Assembly: GCA_963277665.1 (NCBI GenBank)
Contig: OY728136.1
Location: 808,071,123-808,135,122, forward strand
Source of the DNA: Viscum album
Taxonomy: Eukaryota > Streptophyta > Magnoliopsida > Santalales > Viscaceae
Direction of reading: 5' to 3'
DNA length: 64,000 nucleotides
In this document: positions 42,149 through 51,060 of the stretch, piece by piece
Numbering within the stretch: position 1 is the stretch's first letter
Layout of the letters: each line of letters opens with the position of its first letter
The notes under the pieces: model-generated
The model's input: only the letters and a program-made list of their open reading frames with translations
What the model was told of the DNA's origin: nothing
The model's database searches: none
Program-made: the position numbers and the translations under genes

Positions 42149-43278
42149 GGTTCCCTTAAGGTAGCGAAATATTTTTTTACTGCCTTTAAGTGAGATTCCT
42201 TAGGATTGGATTGATATCTTGCACATAAGAATAATGAAAACATTAAGTCTGGTCGACTAACTATTAAGTATAGTAGACTTCGTGTCATACCTCTAAAGGA
42301 TGTTTGATCTACTGGTTTCCCGGCATCATCAAGCTCTAAAGAGTTTGAGGTACCAATAGGAGTACTTATACTCTTAGTTTTGTCATAACCATAATTTTTG
42401 AGAAGATATTTAATATACTTATGTTGAGATATGTAGGTTTCTTCTGGTTTTTGAGAAATTTGAAAACCAAGGAAAAAAGTTAACTCACCCATCATACTCA
42501 TTTCAAACTCACATTTTATTAGACTTGCAAAAGAGTCGGTCAAAGATTGCTGAGTTGAACCAAATATGATGTCATCAACATAAATTTGAACAATAAAAAC
42601 ATTTCTCTTATCTTTCTTTATAAAAAGGGATGGATCTACATTTCCCTTAACATAGTTATTTTGAAGCAAAAATCTAGTGAGTCTATCATACCATGCTTGT
42701 GGGGCTTGTTTAAGGCCATACAGAGATTTAGTAAGTCTAAAAACATGATTAGGATGTATTGTATCTTCAAAGCTAGGAGTTTGTTCAAGAAAAACGTCCT
42801 CTTGAACATAACTTTTAAGAAAATCACATTTCACATCCATTTGAAAAAGTTTAAAATTAAGGAATGCTACAAAGGAAAGTAAAATATGGATAGATTCAAG
42901 TCTGGCTACTGGAGAATAGGTTTCTTCATAGTCTATTCCCTCTTGCCGATTATAGCCTTTAGCAACAAGGCTAGCTTTATTTCCTACTATGACTCCATTT
43001 TCATCACATTTATTTCTGAAAACCCATTTTACTCCAATTACAGAAGTTTCCTTAGTTCTTTCAACCAAATTCCAGACTATATTCCTTTCGAATTCATTTA
43101 GTTCATCTGGCATGGCTCTGATCCAATCATCATCACCTAAAGCTTCATCAGTTATTTTAGGTTCTAATTGGGAAAGAAATGCTAGATGTTCTACCTCATT
43201 TATTAAGGAACTTCTAGTACTTACAGGTTGATTTACATCACCAATGATACTATCACTGGGATGATTCTTAAGAAACAC
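42139..43278 (-). pseudogene. copia reverse transcriptase domain
   Basis: A 379-codon open part of pol (its nominal start is not an ATG). It holds the classic copia order: WVFRNKCDENG, SLVAKGYNRQEGIDYEETY (with S for the usual R), FQMDVKCDFL with D148, SLYGLKQAPQAWY, IYVDDIIFG with the YVDD pair D235/D236, FFLGFQI, and a SRPDLMFS segment. It copies the element RNA into DNA in cytoplasmic virus-like particles. The catalytic triad is present, though FLK replaces the more usual FLNG. The frame breaks just before RNase H. Upstream it continues as the linker from integrase, where further stops lie (43279-43812). Confidence 0.92.
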
Positions 43279-44343
43279 CTGATTTGGGTTTTGAAAATCC
43301 TGTTCATCAACATAGGGTAGAAAGTCTTCTGGGGTAAATGTTTCAGAATTATCTTCTTGAACATTATCCTTATTAGAAGGTTCTTCTATAAAAGGTTAAC
43401 AATCCGTTTTTGAAAACACATGCGAGGATGTAGGCTGAGATGGTTTAATAACAAAAGGAGCAGACTCATGAAATTTTACATGTACTATTTCTTCAACAGT
43501 ACAAGTGTTTTTATTAAAAACACTATAAACCTTAGATGTTGTGGAATATCCTAAGAAAATTCCTTCATCGGATTTTGGTGTGAATTTATGTAAGTTATCT
43601 TTAGTATTCAGATTGAATACTTTGCAACCAAAAACCTTGAAGTAGGAAAGTCTTGGTTTTCTACCGTTCTATAACTCATAAGGGGTTTTGTTAAGAAAAG
43701 GTCAAATCAAAACTCGATTTATAGTATAGCAAGCAGTACATACAGATTCAGCCCATAGATATCTAGCTATAGAATATTCAATCAACATGGTTCTAGTTAT
43801 CTCTTGAAGAATTCAATTTCTTCTTTCAAATACTCCATTTTGTTGAGGAGTTATTGGTGCTGAAAAATTGTGAGTAATACCTTTTTTTCTACAAAAAGTT
43901 TCAAAATCAGAATTTTGAAATTCTCCACCATGACCACTATGAATAGTTTTTAATGGAAGGTTTTTCTCATTTTTAACTTCAACTCTAAAACTTTTTAAAT
44001 AGGAAAAAGCTTCAGAATTCTTTGCTAGAAAATAAACCCAAGTAAATCTAGTGTAATCATCAACTAGAACAAACACATAGTATTTGCCACCGATACTTCC
44101 AGTTTGTGTTGGACCAAAAAGATCCATGTGCACTAAATATAATGCATCAGTTGTTGAGACTTCACCAACTGATTTAAAACTAGATTTATGTTGCTTTCCA
44201 TATTGACAAGGATCACAAACTTTAGAAGAATCAAATCTAAGCTCCGGTAGATCCTTAACTAGTTTCTTCTTAGAGAGTTTACATAGGTTTCTAATGTTAC
44301 AGTGACCTAATCTTCTATGCCATAACCAGGAATGATCTATCAT
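43279..44343 (-). pseudogene. copia integrase and integrase-RT linker
   Basis: The zinc-binding HHCC set is present (H9, H14, C43, C46 of the frame starting 44343), followed by the DDE core. The first aspartate is in VHMDLFGP (D74) and the glutamate in PQQNGVFERRN (E173). The second aspartate position, normally S-D-x-G-G-E-F, reads SGHGGEF, so residue 137 is glycine (codon 43933-43935). D137 and E173 would have the expected 35-residue spacing. TGA at 43813-43815 replaces the conserved arginine codon after ERRN. A TAG sits near 43672 in the PYEL motif and a TAA near 43397. The enzyme inserts element DNA into the chromosome; this copy cannot. Confidence 0.9.
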
Positions 44344-44394
44344 TGCACTTAGGCAAGGTAAATCTTGACTCCTGAGGTCTTATAAGTTTAAGGT

Positions 44395-44706
44395 TTAAAC
44401 ATTGTCATTCCTATTGGATGAGAGAATAAATTCTTCCTTGGAATTGTGAACTAAGCACTTATCATTCCTAAAATTGACAAGGTAACCTTCATCACATAAC
44501 TGACTTATGCTAATGAGGTTGTGCTTAAGACCCTTAACAAAAAGAAAAATTGAAATCAATGTTTTTCCTAAAAGAACAATATTACCAATACCAACAATCT
44601 CACCCTTAGCATTATCTCCGAAAGTTACCTTTCCTCCTTTCGTTTTGATAATCTTTTCAAAATAGCTTTTGTTACCAGTCATGTGCCAGGAACATCCACT
44701 ATCCAT
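44395..44706 (-). pseudogene. copia aspartic protease
   Basis: This 103-codon frame begins MDSGCSWHMTGN, the copia protease active site (D2, S3, G4). It continues with VTFGDNAKGEIVGIG and GLKHNLISISQLCDEGY, the usual second half of the domain leading into the integrase N-terminus. It cleaves the Gag-Pol polyprotein. The active-site motif is intact, but the open frame is cut on both sides (a stop at 44395 and one just upstream of 44707). Confidence 0.88.
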
Positions 44707-45648
44707 GTACCATGTATTGTTGCTGGTACTTTCATTATTTTCCTAAAATCAAGAAGATAATTAGACTTTCGGAATCCAAAATTGTTTGGATCTGATATTA
44801 CCATATAACAAAATTTTAGGAACCCACATCTTCTTAGAAAAGTAAGCTTTGTAAAATCCTATAGATTGGGTTTTGTTTAAGGAACAATTCATTGCCTAGT
44901 GACCACCACATTGACACTTGGTACAAAATGGGGCACTTTGAGGAATAAAATAATTGTTACTAAAAATTGGTTTTGCATGGGTATAACCAAATCCGGATTT
45001 ATTTCTTAAAGGTCGTATTTGGGAATACATTTTATCAAAATTTTCCTTACCATGGGTAAAGATTGATATACACTTATTTATGGAAAAAATTTTGGACTTG
45101 AGTTTTATAACCATGTTTTTATTCTCAAAATCATTAGTTTTAGAACTAGATCTAGGCTCGAAAATATTTTTATTAGAAATTACTTTTTCTAATTTTTTAG
45201 AAATTTTGTTCTTCTCAGAACATACTTCCTCAAGATTTTTTGAAATACTTTCAAAATCAACATTTTTTCTATCAAGATCTTTAGAATGATCTGATATCTC
45301 TTTTGTAAGAATAGAATTTCTAGAGTTTAACTTATCAAGTTTCTTATTGAGTTTAGAATTTTAAATCTCAAGAAGTTCAGAAAACCTAGAGACTTCTTCA
45401 TAAGTAGGTAAAGTATTTTCTTCATCAGAAGAGGATTCTTTATCAGAAGAGTTATAATACTTACTATCAATAGAATTTAAAGAACCATTGGTCAATGATT
45501 CAGAATTTCGTACCTTAGCCATAAAACAATGATTATCAATAGGTAATCTGGCTATAAGACCAAGATTCTTCTGTCCTGAAGATTCATAATCAGAAGATTC
45601 ATCTGAAGAGTCACCACCACTAGAACTCCAGGTGTCATTAGCTTTCAA
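44707..45648 (-). pseudogene. gag-protease linker with acidic stretch and second zinc knuckle
   Basis: Between the gag zinc knuckle and protease lies a decayed coding stretch. Its first part (45361-45648) is rich in serine and acidic residues (SSDESSDYESSG, SSDKESSSDEEN), typical of Sirevirus-like elements at this place. A lysine/serine-rich, coil-like segment with stops follows to about 45115. Near 44890-44930 the motif FCTKCQCGGH followed by a stop and a later Cys looks like a broken CCHC knuckle. I infer one continuous polyprotein region in the active ancestor. Confidence 0.6.
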
Positions 45649-45654
45649 AACATT

Positions 45655-46670
45655 CTAAGCTTTGGCTTTATAGTACTTCTTTTTGTTCCTGTCTGAATGT
45701 CTTTCATTCCTTTCTTTCTTTTTTAGAAAATGGAAATCTAGTCTAATATGTCCAGCTCTCTTGCACTCATAACAAGTGACATCTCCATCTTTCTTATCTT
45801 TCCTTTCCTTTTTCTTATACATGGATTGGAAACTCCTTTGGTCAGCTATCTTGTTCATCCTTCAAGAAAGATTTTCTATCTCATTTTCAGAGACTTCACA
45901 TTCATTAGATTCGGATTGGAAAATAACTTTCCTAGACTTGGATCTGGTTACTCTTTCAGGAGTCTTAGCTTTCATCTGATTTGATGTTGTTGTAAAAGAG
46001 ACAGTACCATTTCCATTTTTCTTTTTGATGTTGTCAGCATCTCTCTTTATTCTGGTTTCATGTTGTAGAAGAGTTCCAAATAACTCATCAAGAGAAATTT
46101 GAGTAACCTTCCTGTTCTCATCTATAGCTGTTCTTTTGGATTCCCACTCATTGGGAATAATATCAATTACTTATCCACAAGTGCTTCATCGTCTAAACCT
46201 TTTTCTACCATAGACTGGAGACTGTTGACAATAGTCATAAATATCTGTTGAACTTTACATATTGGTTCACCATATAGAAAATTGAAGCCATGATATTCAG
46301 CTCTAAGCATAGCTCTCCTAGTCTCAATCACCTTAGAAGTTCCAAAGTGTGTAACCTCTAACTTCTTCCAGATACAATTAGCTGCTTCACAAGAAGAAAT
46401 TTGCATATATATATTTCTTGTCATTGAACAAAGTAGAGTATTGCGTACCTTATAGTTGAGTTGATACTCTTGCTTTTCCTGGTTAGTAAAAGTTCTAAGT
46501 TCCTTATCAGGAATTTTATAATCACCAGTAAGCATAAAAAAGTTGTCCACTCCAGTATTGATAACAAAAGTCTTAATTCGATATCTCCAGTACTCATAGT
46601 CATTACCATCAAAGATTGGTGGTCTTGTAGGATTTAGATTATAAATAGAACCAACATTAATTCCATCCAT
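45655..46670 (-). pseudogene. copia gag, broken
   Basis: The most likely start is ATG at 46668-46670 (MDGINVGSIY). The N-terminal part (PPIFDGNDYEYWRYRIKTFV) fits the DUF4219 type; the following part (IWKKLEVTHFGTS, then ETRRAMLRAEY) fits the copia gag polypeptide (UBN2) family. It forms the virus-like particle and packages RNA. The frame ends at 46167 in a stop next to a one-base frame change. It resumes in another frame, hits TGA at 45862-45864 (TGA AGG, explained by CGA to TGA), then reaches the zinc knuckle CYECKRAGHIRLDF, where the last cysteine of CX2CX4HX4C is replaced by F. A TAG follows at 45655. The first 75 codons are duplicated at 47395-47645. Confidence 0.88.
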
Positions 46671-46727
46671 ACTAGAACAAACATTGACACACAAACTTGT
46701 TAGTATAAAAGGTTTGTAAAAAAAATA

Positions 46728-46800
46728 TTCGGAATGAGAATGTTCGGAATGAGAAATTTTGGAATGAGAATGTTCGGAATGTGAATGTTCGGAATGGGAA
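46728..46800 (-). repeat. leader minisatellite of TTCGGAATGAGAATG units
   Basis: About five degenerate 15-bp units lie between primer site and gag start, and recur in the duplicated leader at about 47700-47770. On the minus strand an upstream frame through them reads as HSEHSHSE-type repeats, but without an ATG this is unlikely to be protein. The unit shares TTCGGA with the U3 array. Confidence 0.6.
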
Positions 46801-46846
46801 AGTGAGAAAGAAAAACTTATACGTGAATACAAGTATTTCAGAGATC

Positions 46847-46859
46847 ACCTCTGATACCA
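46847..46859 (-). other. second (internal) primer binding site
   Basis: The minus strand reads TGGTATCAGAGGT, identical to the site at 47822-47834. It lies next to the partial internal LTR at 46862, so the duplication created two primer sites. Confidence 0.8.
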
Positions 46860-46861
46860 AT

Positions 46862-47393
46862 TGTAGGATCAAAATAGTGATGTAGATGCTCAATATACAA
46901 GAGGGGGGTGAATTTTATACTTTAAAAATTCCTTTGTAACCTTTAAAGATAGTTATGATTAACTATGATTTCCATAAGCACAGGAAAAGGCTATGTTTAA
47001 CAAAGTTAAACCTATGAAAATTCACAACACCTCTAACACCAAATGAAAACTTGTAAAGAGATTCCGAAAGTAGGTTCCGGAAATTGAAACTTAACAAAAG
47101 ATTACAATATGAGATTCTACCTTAAAGAGTATAGAATCTAAATGAAACAGAGTATAAGTAAGGAAGTATAAGAAAGTTATACTTTCCTTATAATACAAAA
47201 TGTAGCGGAAATAAACAAGTAGTAAAACTACAAGTAACATGATATAAGTCTTTTAACCCAAAGATAGGGGTATCCAACAACCTTGGATAAAGGTCCCTTG
47301 ATTTATACATTCAAGAAAGTATGTCTTACCCACACCAGGGTAAGCCCTCGATATGAAGATCAGAGTCTCTGTCTTGTTATCCCTGCAAGCCCT
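46862..47393 (-). repeat. partial internal copia LTR
   Basis: A 532-bp piece beginning TGTAGGATCA matches the first 530 bp of the LTR (R/U5 side in element orientation) and stops at GCAAGCCCT. It lacks the TATA box and U3. It shares many bases with the 5' LTR where the 3' LTR differs, for example TTCCGGAAATTG against TTCCAGAAAATG. Confidence 0.88.
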
Positions 47394-47645
47394 AGTCATT
47401 GAACAAAGTAGAGTATTGCGTACCTTATAGTTGAGTTGATACTCTTGCTTTTCCTGGTTAGTAAAGGTTCTATGTTCCTTATCAGGAATTTTATAATCAC
47501 CAGTAAGCATAAAAAAGTTGTCCACTCCAGTATTGATAACAAAAGTCTTAATTCGATATCTCCAGTACTCATAGTCATTACCATCAAATATTGGTGGTCT
47601 TGTAGGATTTAGATTATAAATAGAACCAACATTAATTCCTGCCAT
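47253..47645 (-). pseudogene. duplicated gag N-terminus, fused to LTR
   Basis: From ATG 47643-47645 (MAGINVGSIY) the frame repeats the gag N-terminus with few changes and then, at 47394, runs into LTR sequence and stops at 47253. It lacks the rest of gag, including the zinc knuckle. It would be the first gag start met on a transcript from the 5' LTR, so it could mask the full gag. It arose from the 974-bp duplication. Confidence 0.85.
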
Positions 47646-47821
47646 ATTAGAATAACCTTTGACACACAAACTTGTTAGTAGAAAAGGTTTGTAAAAACAA
47701 AATTCGGAATGAGAAAGTTCGGAATGAGAAATTTAGGAATGAGAATGTTCGGAATGTGAAAGCTCAGAATGGGAAAGTGAGCAAGAAAAACTTTTACGTG
47801 AATACAAGTATTTCAGAGATC

Positions 47822-47834
47822 ACCTCTGATACCA
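47822..47834 (-). other. primer binding site, initiator Met tRNA type
   Basis: On the minus strand TGGTATCAGAGGT lies two bases inside the end of the 5' LTR. This complements the 3' end of plant initiator methionine tRNA, the common primer of copia elements. Confidence 0.88.
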
Positions 47835-47836
47835 AT

Positions 47837-49410
47837 TGTAGGATCGAAATAGTGATATAGATGCTAAATATACAAGAGGGGGGGGGGTGAATTGTATACA
47901 TTAAAAATTCCTTTGGAACCTTTAAAGATAGTTATGATTAACTATGTTTTCCTTAAGCAAAGGAAAAGGCTAAGTTTAACAAAGTAAAACCTAAGAAAAT
48001 TCACAACACCTCTAACACCAAATGAAAACTTGTAAAGAGATTCCAAGGTTCCGGAAATTGAAACTTAACAAAAGATTACAATATGAGATTCTACCTTAAA
48101 GAGTATAGAATCTAAATGAAACAGAGTACAAGTAAGGAAGTATAAGAAAGTTATACTTTCCTTAAAATACAAAATGTATCGGAAATAAATAAGTAGTAAA
48201 ACTACAAGTAACATGATATAAGTCTTTTAACCCAAAGAGAGGGTATCCAACAACCTTGGATAAAGGTCCCTTGATTTATACATTCAAGAAAGTCTATCTT
48301 ACCCACACCAGGGTAAGCCCTCGATATGAAGATCGGAGTCTCTGTCTTGTTATCCCTGCAAGCCCTCAACTTCAAGGTAGTTGGCCACCACTGTCTTCCT
48401 CAGCAAGGAAGCCCTCAACTTGAAGGTGTTGGAAAACTCTGTCTTCCTATCCCCGGAAGACCTCGAATGTAATCACTAACATTCGGAGTCGCACAAATCT
48501 TTGAGAGTTAATTAGAGCACCTCTCTCTAGAAATCAATTCAACAGTATGTATGCACAATGTTGAAGAAGTTATCCATCAGCAATGAGCTCTTTCAAATGA
48601 GATCCTATTTATAGGCAAGGTCGGCCTCCTTTCCAACGGTCATATTTTCCTTAAAAATCAGAGGGACCTGTACACATGTAACTTAACCAAAGGTTAGTTT
48701 AAAATAGAATAGACGACATCTTTTTATAACAAAACAAGTGTAACAGAATGTACGACATCATTTTAAGTCTAAACAAGAATGTTCGGAGTGAAGATTCAGA
48801 GTGAAAGTTCGGAGTGTAAAAATATATTAAAGAGTAGACAAATTACAAATGCGTAAGAAAAATGAAAGTTCGGAGTCTGACCAAAAATAATTTTCGGAGT
48901 CTAAATAAATTCCGAGTGAATAAATCAAAGATGGTCAGATTCTGTTTCATAGGTGAATTCAGAATGAGAATTCAGAATGTGAAATCATCATCAGAATTTG
49001 TAATGAGAATTCGTGATCAGAATTTGTAATGAGAATTCGATGTCAAACATCATAAGGATTCGTATCCAGAATTCAGAGTAGAAATTAATCAGATTTCGTA
49101 TCCAGAATTTGGAATGAAAATTTATTACAGTTCTCATCTGGAATTCGGAGTGAAACTTCCTTACAGTTCTTATCCAGAATTTGGAGCCTAAAACAGAATA
49201 CTTCATATCAATGTTTCAAAGATTCCGAGAATATAGAAATGTATCTGAATATTATACTTAAGAAAAATATGGATGAAAATATGATAAGGATATTTTTTCT
49301 TACAAAAGCGATTTTCCTTATAAAATCAATTTTCATAAAGATAAGGTGTTTGGGATTTTCAAAAAAAGAAGGAATGGAAAAGTCATAAAGAAAACATTAT
49401 TGACTCAACA
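47837..49410 (-). repeat. copia 5' LTR
   Basis: This 1,574-bp LTR in plus-strand reading starts TGTAGGATCG and ends ACTCAACA, followed by the TAATC duplication. It carries a short deletion near 48044 (CCAAGG where the other copies have CCGAAAGTAGG) and a run of nine G at 47878-47886. It holds the promoter that would drive the element. Confidence 0.93.
48605..48613 (-). promoter_or_regulatory. TATA box in copia 5' LTR
   Basis: TATAAATAG on the minus strand, in the same place as in the 3' LTR. Transcription would start about 30 bp further left, near 48575, which places the whole 974-bp duplication inside the transcript. Confidence 0.6.
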
Positions 49411-49415
49411 TAATC
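49411..49415. repeat. target site duplication TAATC (right)
   Basis: Matches 36332-36336 exactly and follows the terminal CA of the right LTR. Confidence 0.92.
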
Positions 49416-49964
49416 TAGTGCAACAATCGCTCACAGAAAATTCATTTAATATGTTGGGTTCTCATGTCAACATGTGTAATAAAAGTGTGGTGAGTCAACA
49501 ATGTCAATAAACCAGTCACAATGAAAAAACATCACACACAACTCACAAAATAAATGTAGAAAAAAGGATCAACCCTGAGTCACCTTAAATAATGTTTTTC
49601 ATAATAATTTATATTATCAATGTGTGAAATGGTCCTTATGAAAATTTTAAATGAAACAGCATTTCTCAAGAGAAACCAAAATATTTTCTCATGCATCAGA
49701 AGAAAACATTTACACACAAAACATACACACACTTGAAAATACATGAATTATGTTCAATGTCCAAACATGCATTCTTTCAATATTGTTCGTCAATTCATCT
49801 AGAAAATAATTAAACTCTTGTGTATAAAATAAACACCTTTTTTACATCAAGAAATCATTCAAAAATTAATTATCTAATACTATTTATCATTTATTTGAAA
49901 ATAAATAAAATATCAAGCTTATGATAAGTTCTAAATTTAAATGTGAGTGTATAGGGGTACATAC
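49416..49964. other. AT-rich flank, no gene seen
   Basis: Unique-looking AT-rich DNA between the copia element and the exon-like segment. GpC is not as rare here as in the first 35 kb. Before insertion it was continuous with the sequence left of 36337. It could be an intron of the feature at 49965. Confidence 0.5.
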
Positions 49965-50067
49965 CTCGGCTCGTAGTCCAAACATAATGACTGTACATGC
50001 CTCGATCTGGCGCAAAAACACATGCAATATGACGACCACAGTATCGAGGAATTTCCACGTCAATGTG
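49965..50067 (-). CDS. candidate internal exon, unknown protein
   Basis: On the minus strand this 103-bp segment is preceded by TTGGTTGTAG (acceptor-like with a T-rich lead) and followed by GTATGT (donor-like). One frame is open throughout and gives a normal mixed protein sequence containing VEIPRYCGRHIACVF and DRGMYSHYVW. The segment is clearly richer in G+C than its flanks, as exons are in plants. Minus-strand sequence upstream (50125-50245) has another open stretch with LVQIMFWKHTGVGY. I recognise no family. It may be part of a decayed host gene or transposase gene that spanned the copia insertion site. Confidence 0.3.
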
Positions 50068-50784
50068 CTACAACCAAAGTAAAATAATCAAAAACCAAAA
50101 ACAATGATTAAAATAATTGAAATAATTTAACATTAAAAAAATAGTTAAAAACATTGTAAAACTGACTTAAAATAATTCAAACAAGATAATAGAGCATAAC
50201 CCACCCCAGTATGTTTCCAAAACATAATTTGCACCAACCTAACACTTGAAAAAGCAAGCCAAAAAACAATTAATTTTGTCAAATAAATAACCAATCACAA
50301 ATTATCTTCAATACCTGATAATTTTTCCTAAAATAAATATACTCGAGACTAAAAATAATTAAATAATATTAAATAAATTTATGTCATGCATGAATTCAAA
50401 TACCATTAAATTTAAAGGTGAAGGGGTTGGCACATGGTGTGCACGATTGGTGGAGATGGATGACAGTCAGTGAGGGATGGGGAGGACGTCGGATGTGGGT
50501 GTGGTATTGTTGGGAGGGCACATGATAGTCAGACAAGAGGCGCTTCATGCCCGATATGTGCACGGAGGCTGGAAGGAGGGTGTGTAGCTAACATGAGAGG
50601 GGAAGGGTGTGTTGGTTTGTCAGTAAGCAGTCGGGGGTCGTCGACAATAAGAGAAGGTGATGATGAGGTGATTAATCATGCGCGGAGATGCCAGAGGGGA
50701 GGATGTCGTCAGCATAGTTTTTTTTATATACATTTTTTCAAAAAAAGAATTTTGAAAATATGACTAGGTTAAAAATAAATTTAC
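50068..50784. other. flank with GC-richer patch, no assigned gene
   Basis: From 50068 to about 50410 the DNA is AT-rich. From 50410 to 50710 it is purine-rich and G-rich with an open plus-strand frame (50470-50763) rich in Cys, Arg and Gly. That composition looks like a translated G-rich repeat rather than a protein; I make no gene call. Confidence 0.4.
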
Positions 50785-50908
50785 CCCCAAAAGGCGGCAC
50801 CTGGTGTGCCGCCTTTGGGGAATTTTCCACCCAGGGAAAGGCGGCACACAGTGTGCCGCCTTTTCCCAAAAAATAACCGTAAAGGCGGCACACCAGGTGC
50901 CGTCTTTT
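50785..50908. repeat. three GC-rich palindromes around GGCGGCAC/GTGCCGCC
   Basis: Palindrome 1 (50785-50820) has arms CCCCAAAAGGCGGCAC and GTGCCGCCTTTGGGG around five bases. Palindrome 2 (50834-50867) has arms GGGAAAGGCGGCACAC and GTGTGCCGCCTTTTCCC. Palindrome 3 (50881-50908) reads AAAGGCGGCACACC then AGGTGCCGTCTTTT, with one mismatch. All share the core AAAGGCGGCAC / GTGCCGCCTTT. Each could form a stable hairpin of 12 or more base pairs. They stand out in AT-rich DNA. Confidence 0.85.
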
Positions 50909-51055
50909 CCTAAATATTTTATTAAAAAAAATTTATTTTTTTTTTGTTTTGTTTTGTTATATATATATATATATAACAAAACTTTTCAGCAGAATTTTTC
51001 TATTATTTAAAATCCAGCGGTTCTGCCATTACTGCAGTCTGGATTCTGACTGATA
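50909..51055. other. AT-rich flank of gypsy element
   Basis: Contains a T-rich run and an AT microsatellite (about 50959-50974). No gene. Confidence 0.5.
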
Positions 51056-51060
51056 CCCTC
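51056..51060. repeat. target site duplication CCCTC (left)
   Basis: CCCTC precedes the left gypsy LTR and recurs at 62957-62961 directly after the right LTR. It fixes the element borders. Confidence 0.92.

Larger units (their letters stand above)
46420..48366. repeat. 974-bp tandem duplication across LTR/gag border
   Basis: Unit 1 (46420-47393) and unit 2 (47395-48366) are direct repeats. Each runs from inside gag, through the start codon, leader and primer site, into about 530 bp of the LTR. The gag-leader parts have exactly equal length (442 bp). At the junction LTR sequence ending GCAAGCCCT meets gag sequence GTCATTGAAC with one extra A (47394) and no clear homology, which suggests end joining or template switching. 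Confidence 0.9.
36337..49410 (-). mobile_element. Ty1/copia LTR retrotransposon, Sirevirus-like, inactive
   Basis: A complete but decayed element of 13.07 kb on the minus strand, bounded by TAATC duplications. In element order it has 5' LTR (47837-49410), primer site, leader, gag, protease, integrase, reverse transcriptase, RNase H, a third open region, polypurine tract and 3' LTR (36337-37917). Integrase before reverse transcriptase defines copia. The large size, the CX2C-type zinc knuckle gag, the initiator-Met primer site and the extra region after pol fit the Sirevirus/SIRE lineage; that lineage is inferred, not searched. A 974-bp duplication at the 5' end adds a second primer site and partial LTR. 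Frameshifts and stops break every gene, and the integrase lacks one catalytic aspartate, so it is not autonomous. The LTRs differ visibly, roughly one base in 12-15 in their first 230 bases, so the insertion is old. Confidence 0.95.

Noticed and set aside
46421..47587. Two 63-codon frames (46421-46612 and 47396-47587) in the copia leader/gag area
   Set aside because: They are out-of-frame shadows of gag and occur twice only because of the 974-bp duplication.
50470..50763. 97-codon plus-strand frame rich in Cys, Gly and Arg
   Set aside because: It reads like translated G-rich DNA and ends in an AT-rich tail; there is no known cysteine-spacing motif.
50764..51010. Frames through the palindromes on both strands (KAAHQVPSF-type peptides)
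   Set aside because: They are produced by the palindromic repeat itself and are present on both strands.
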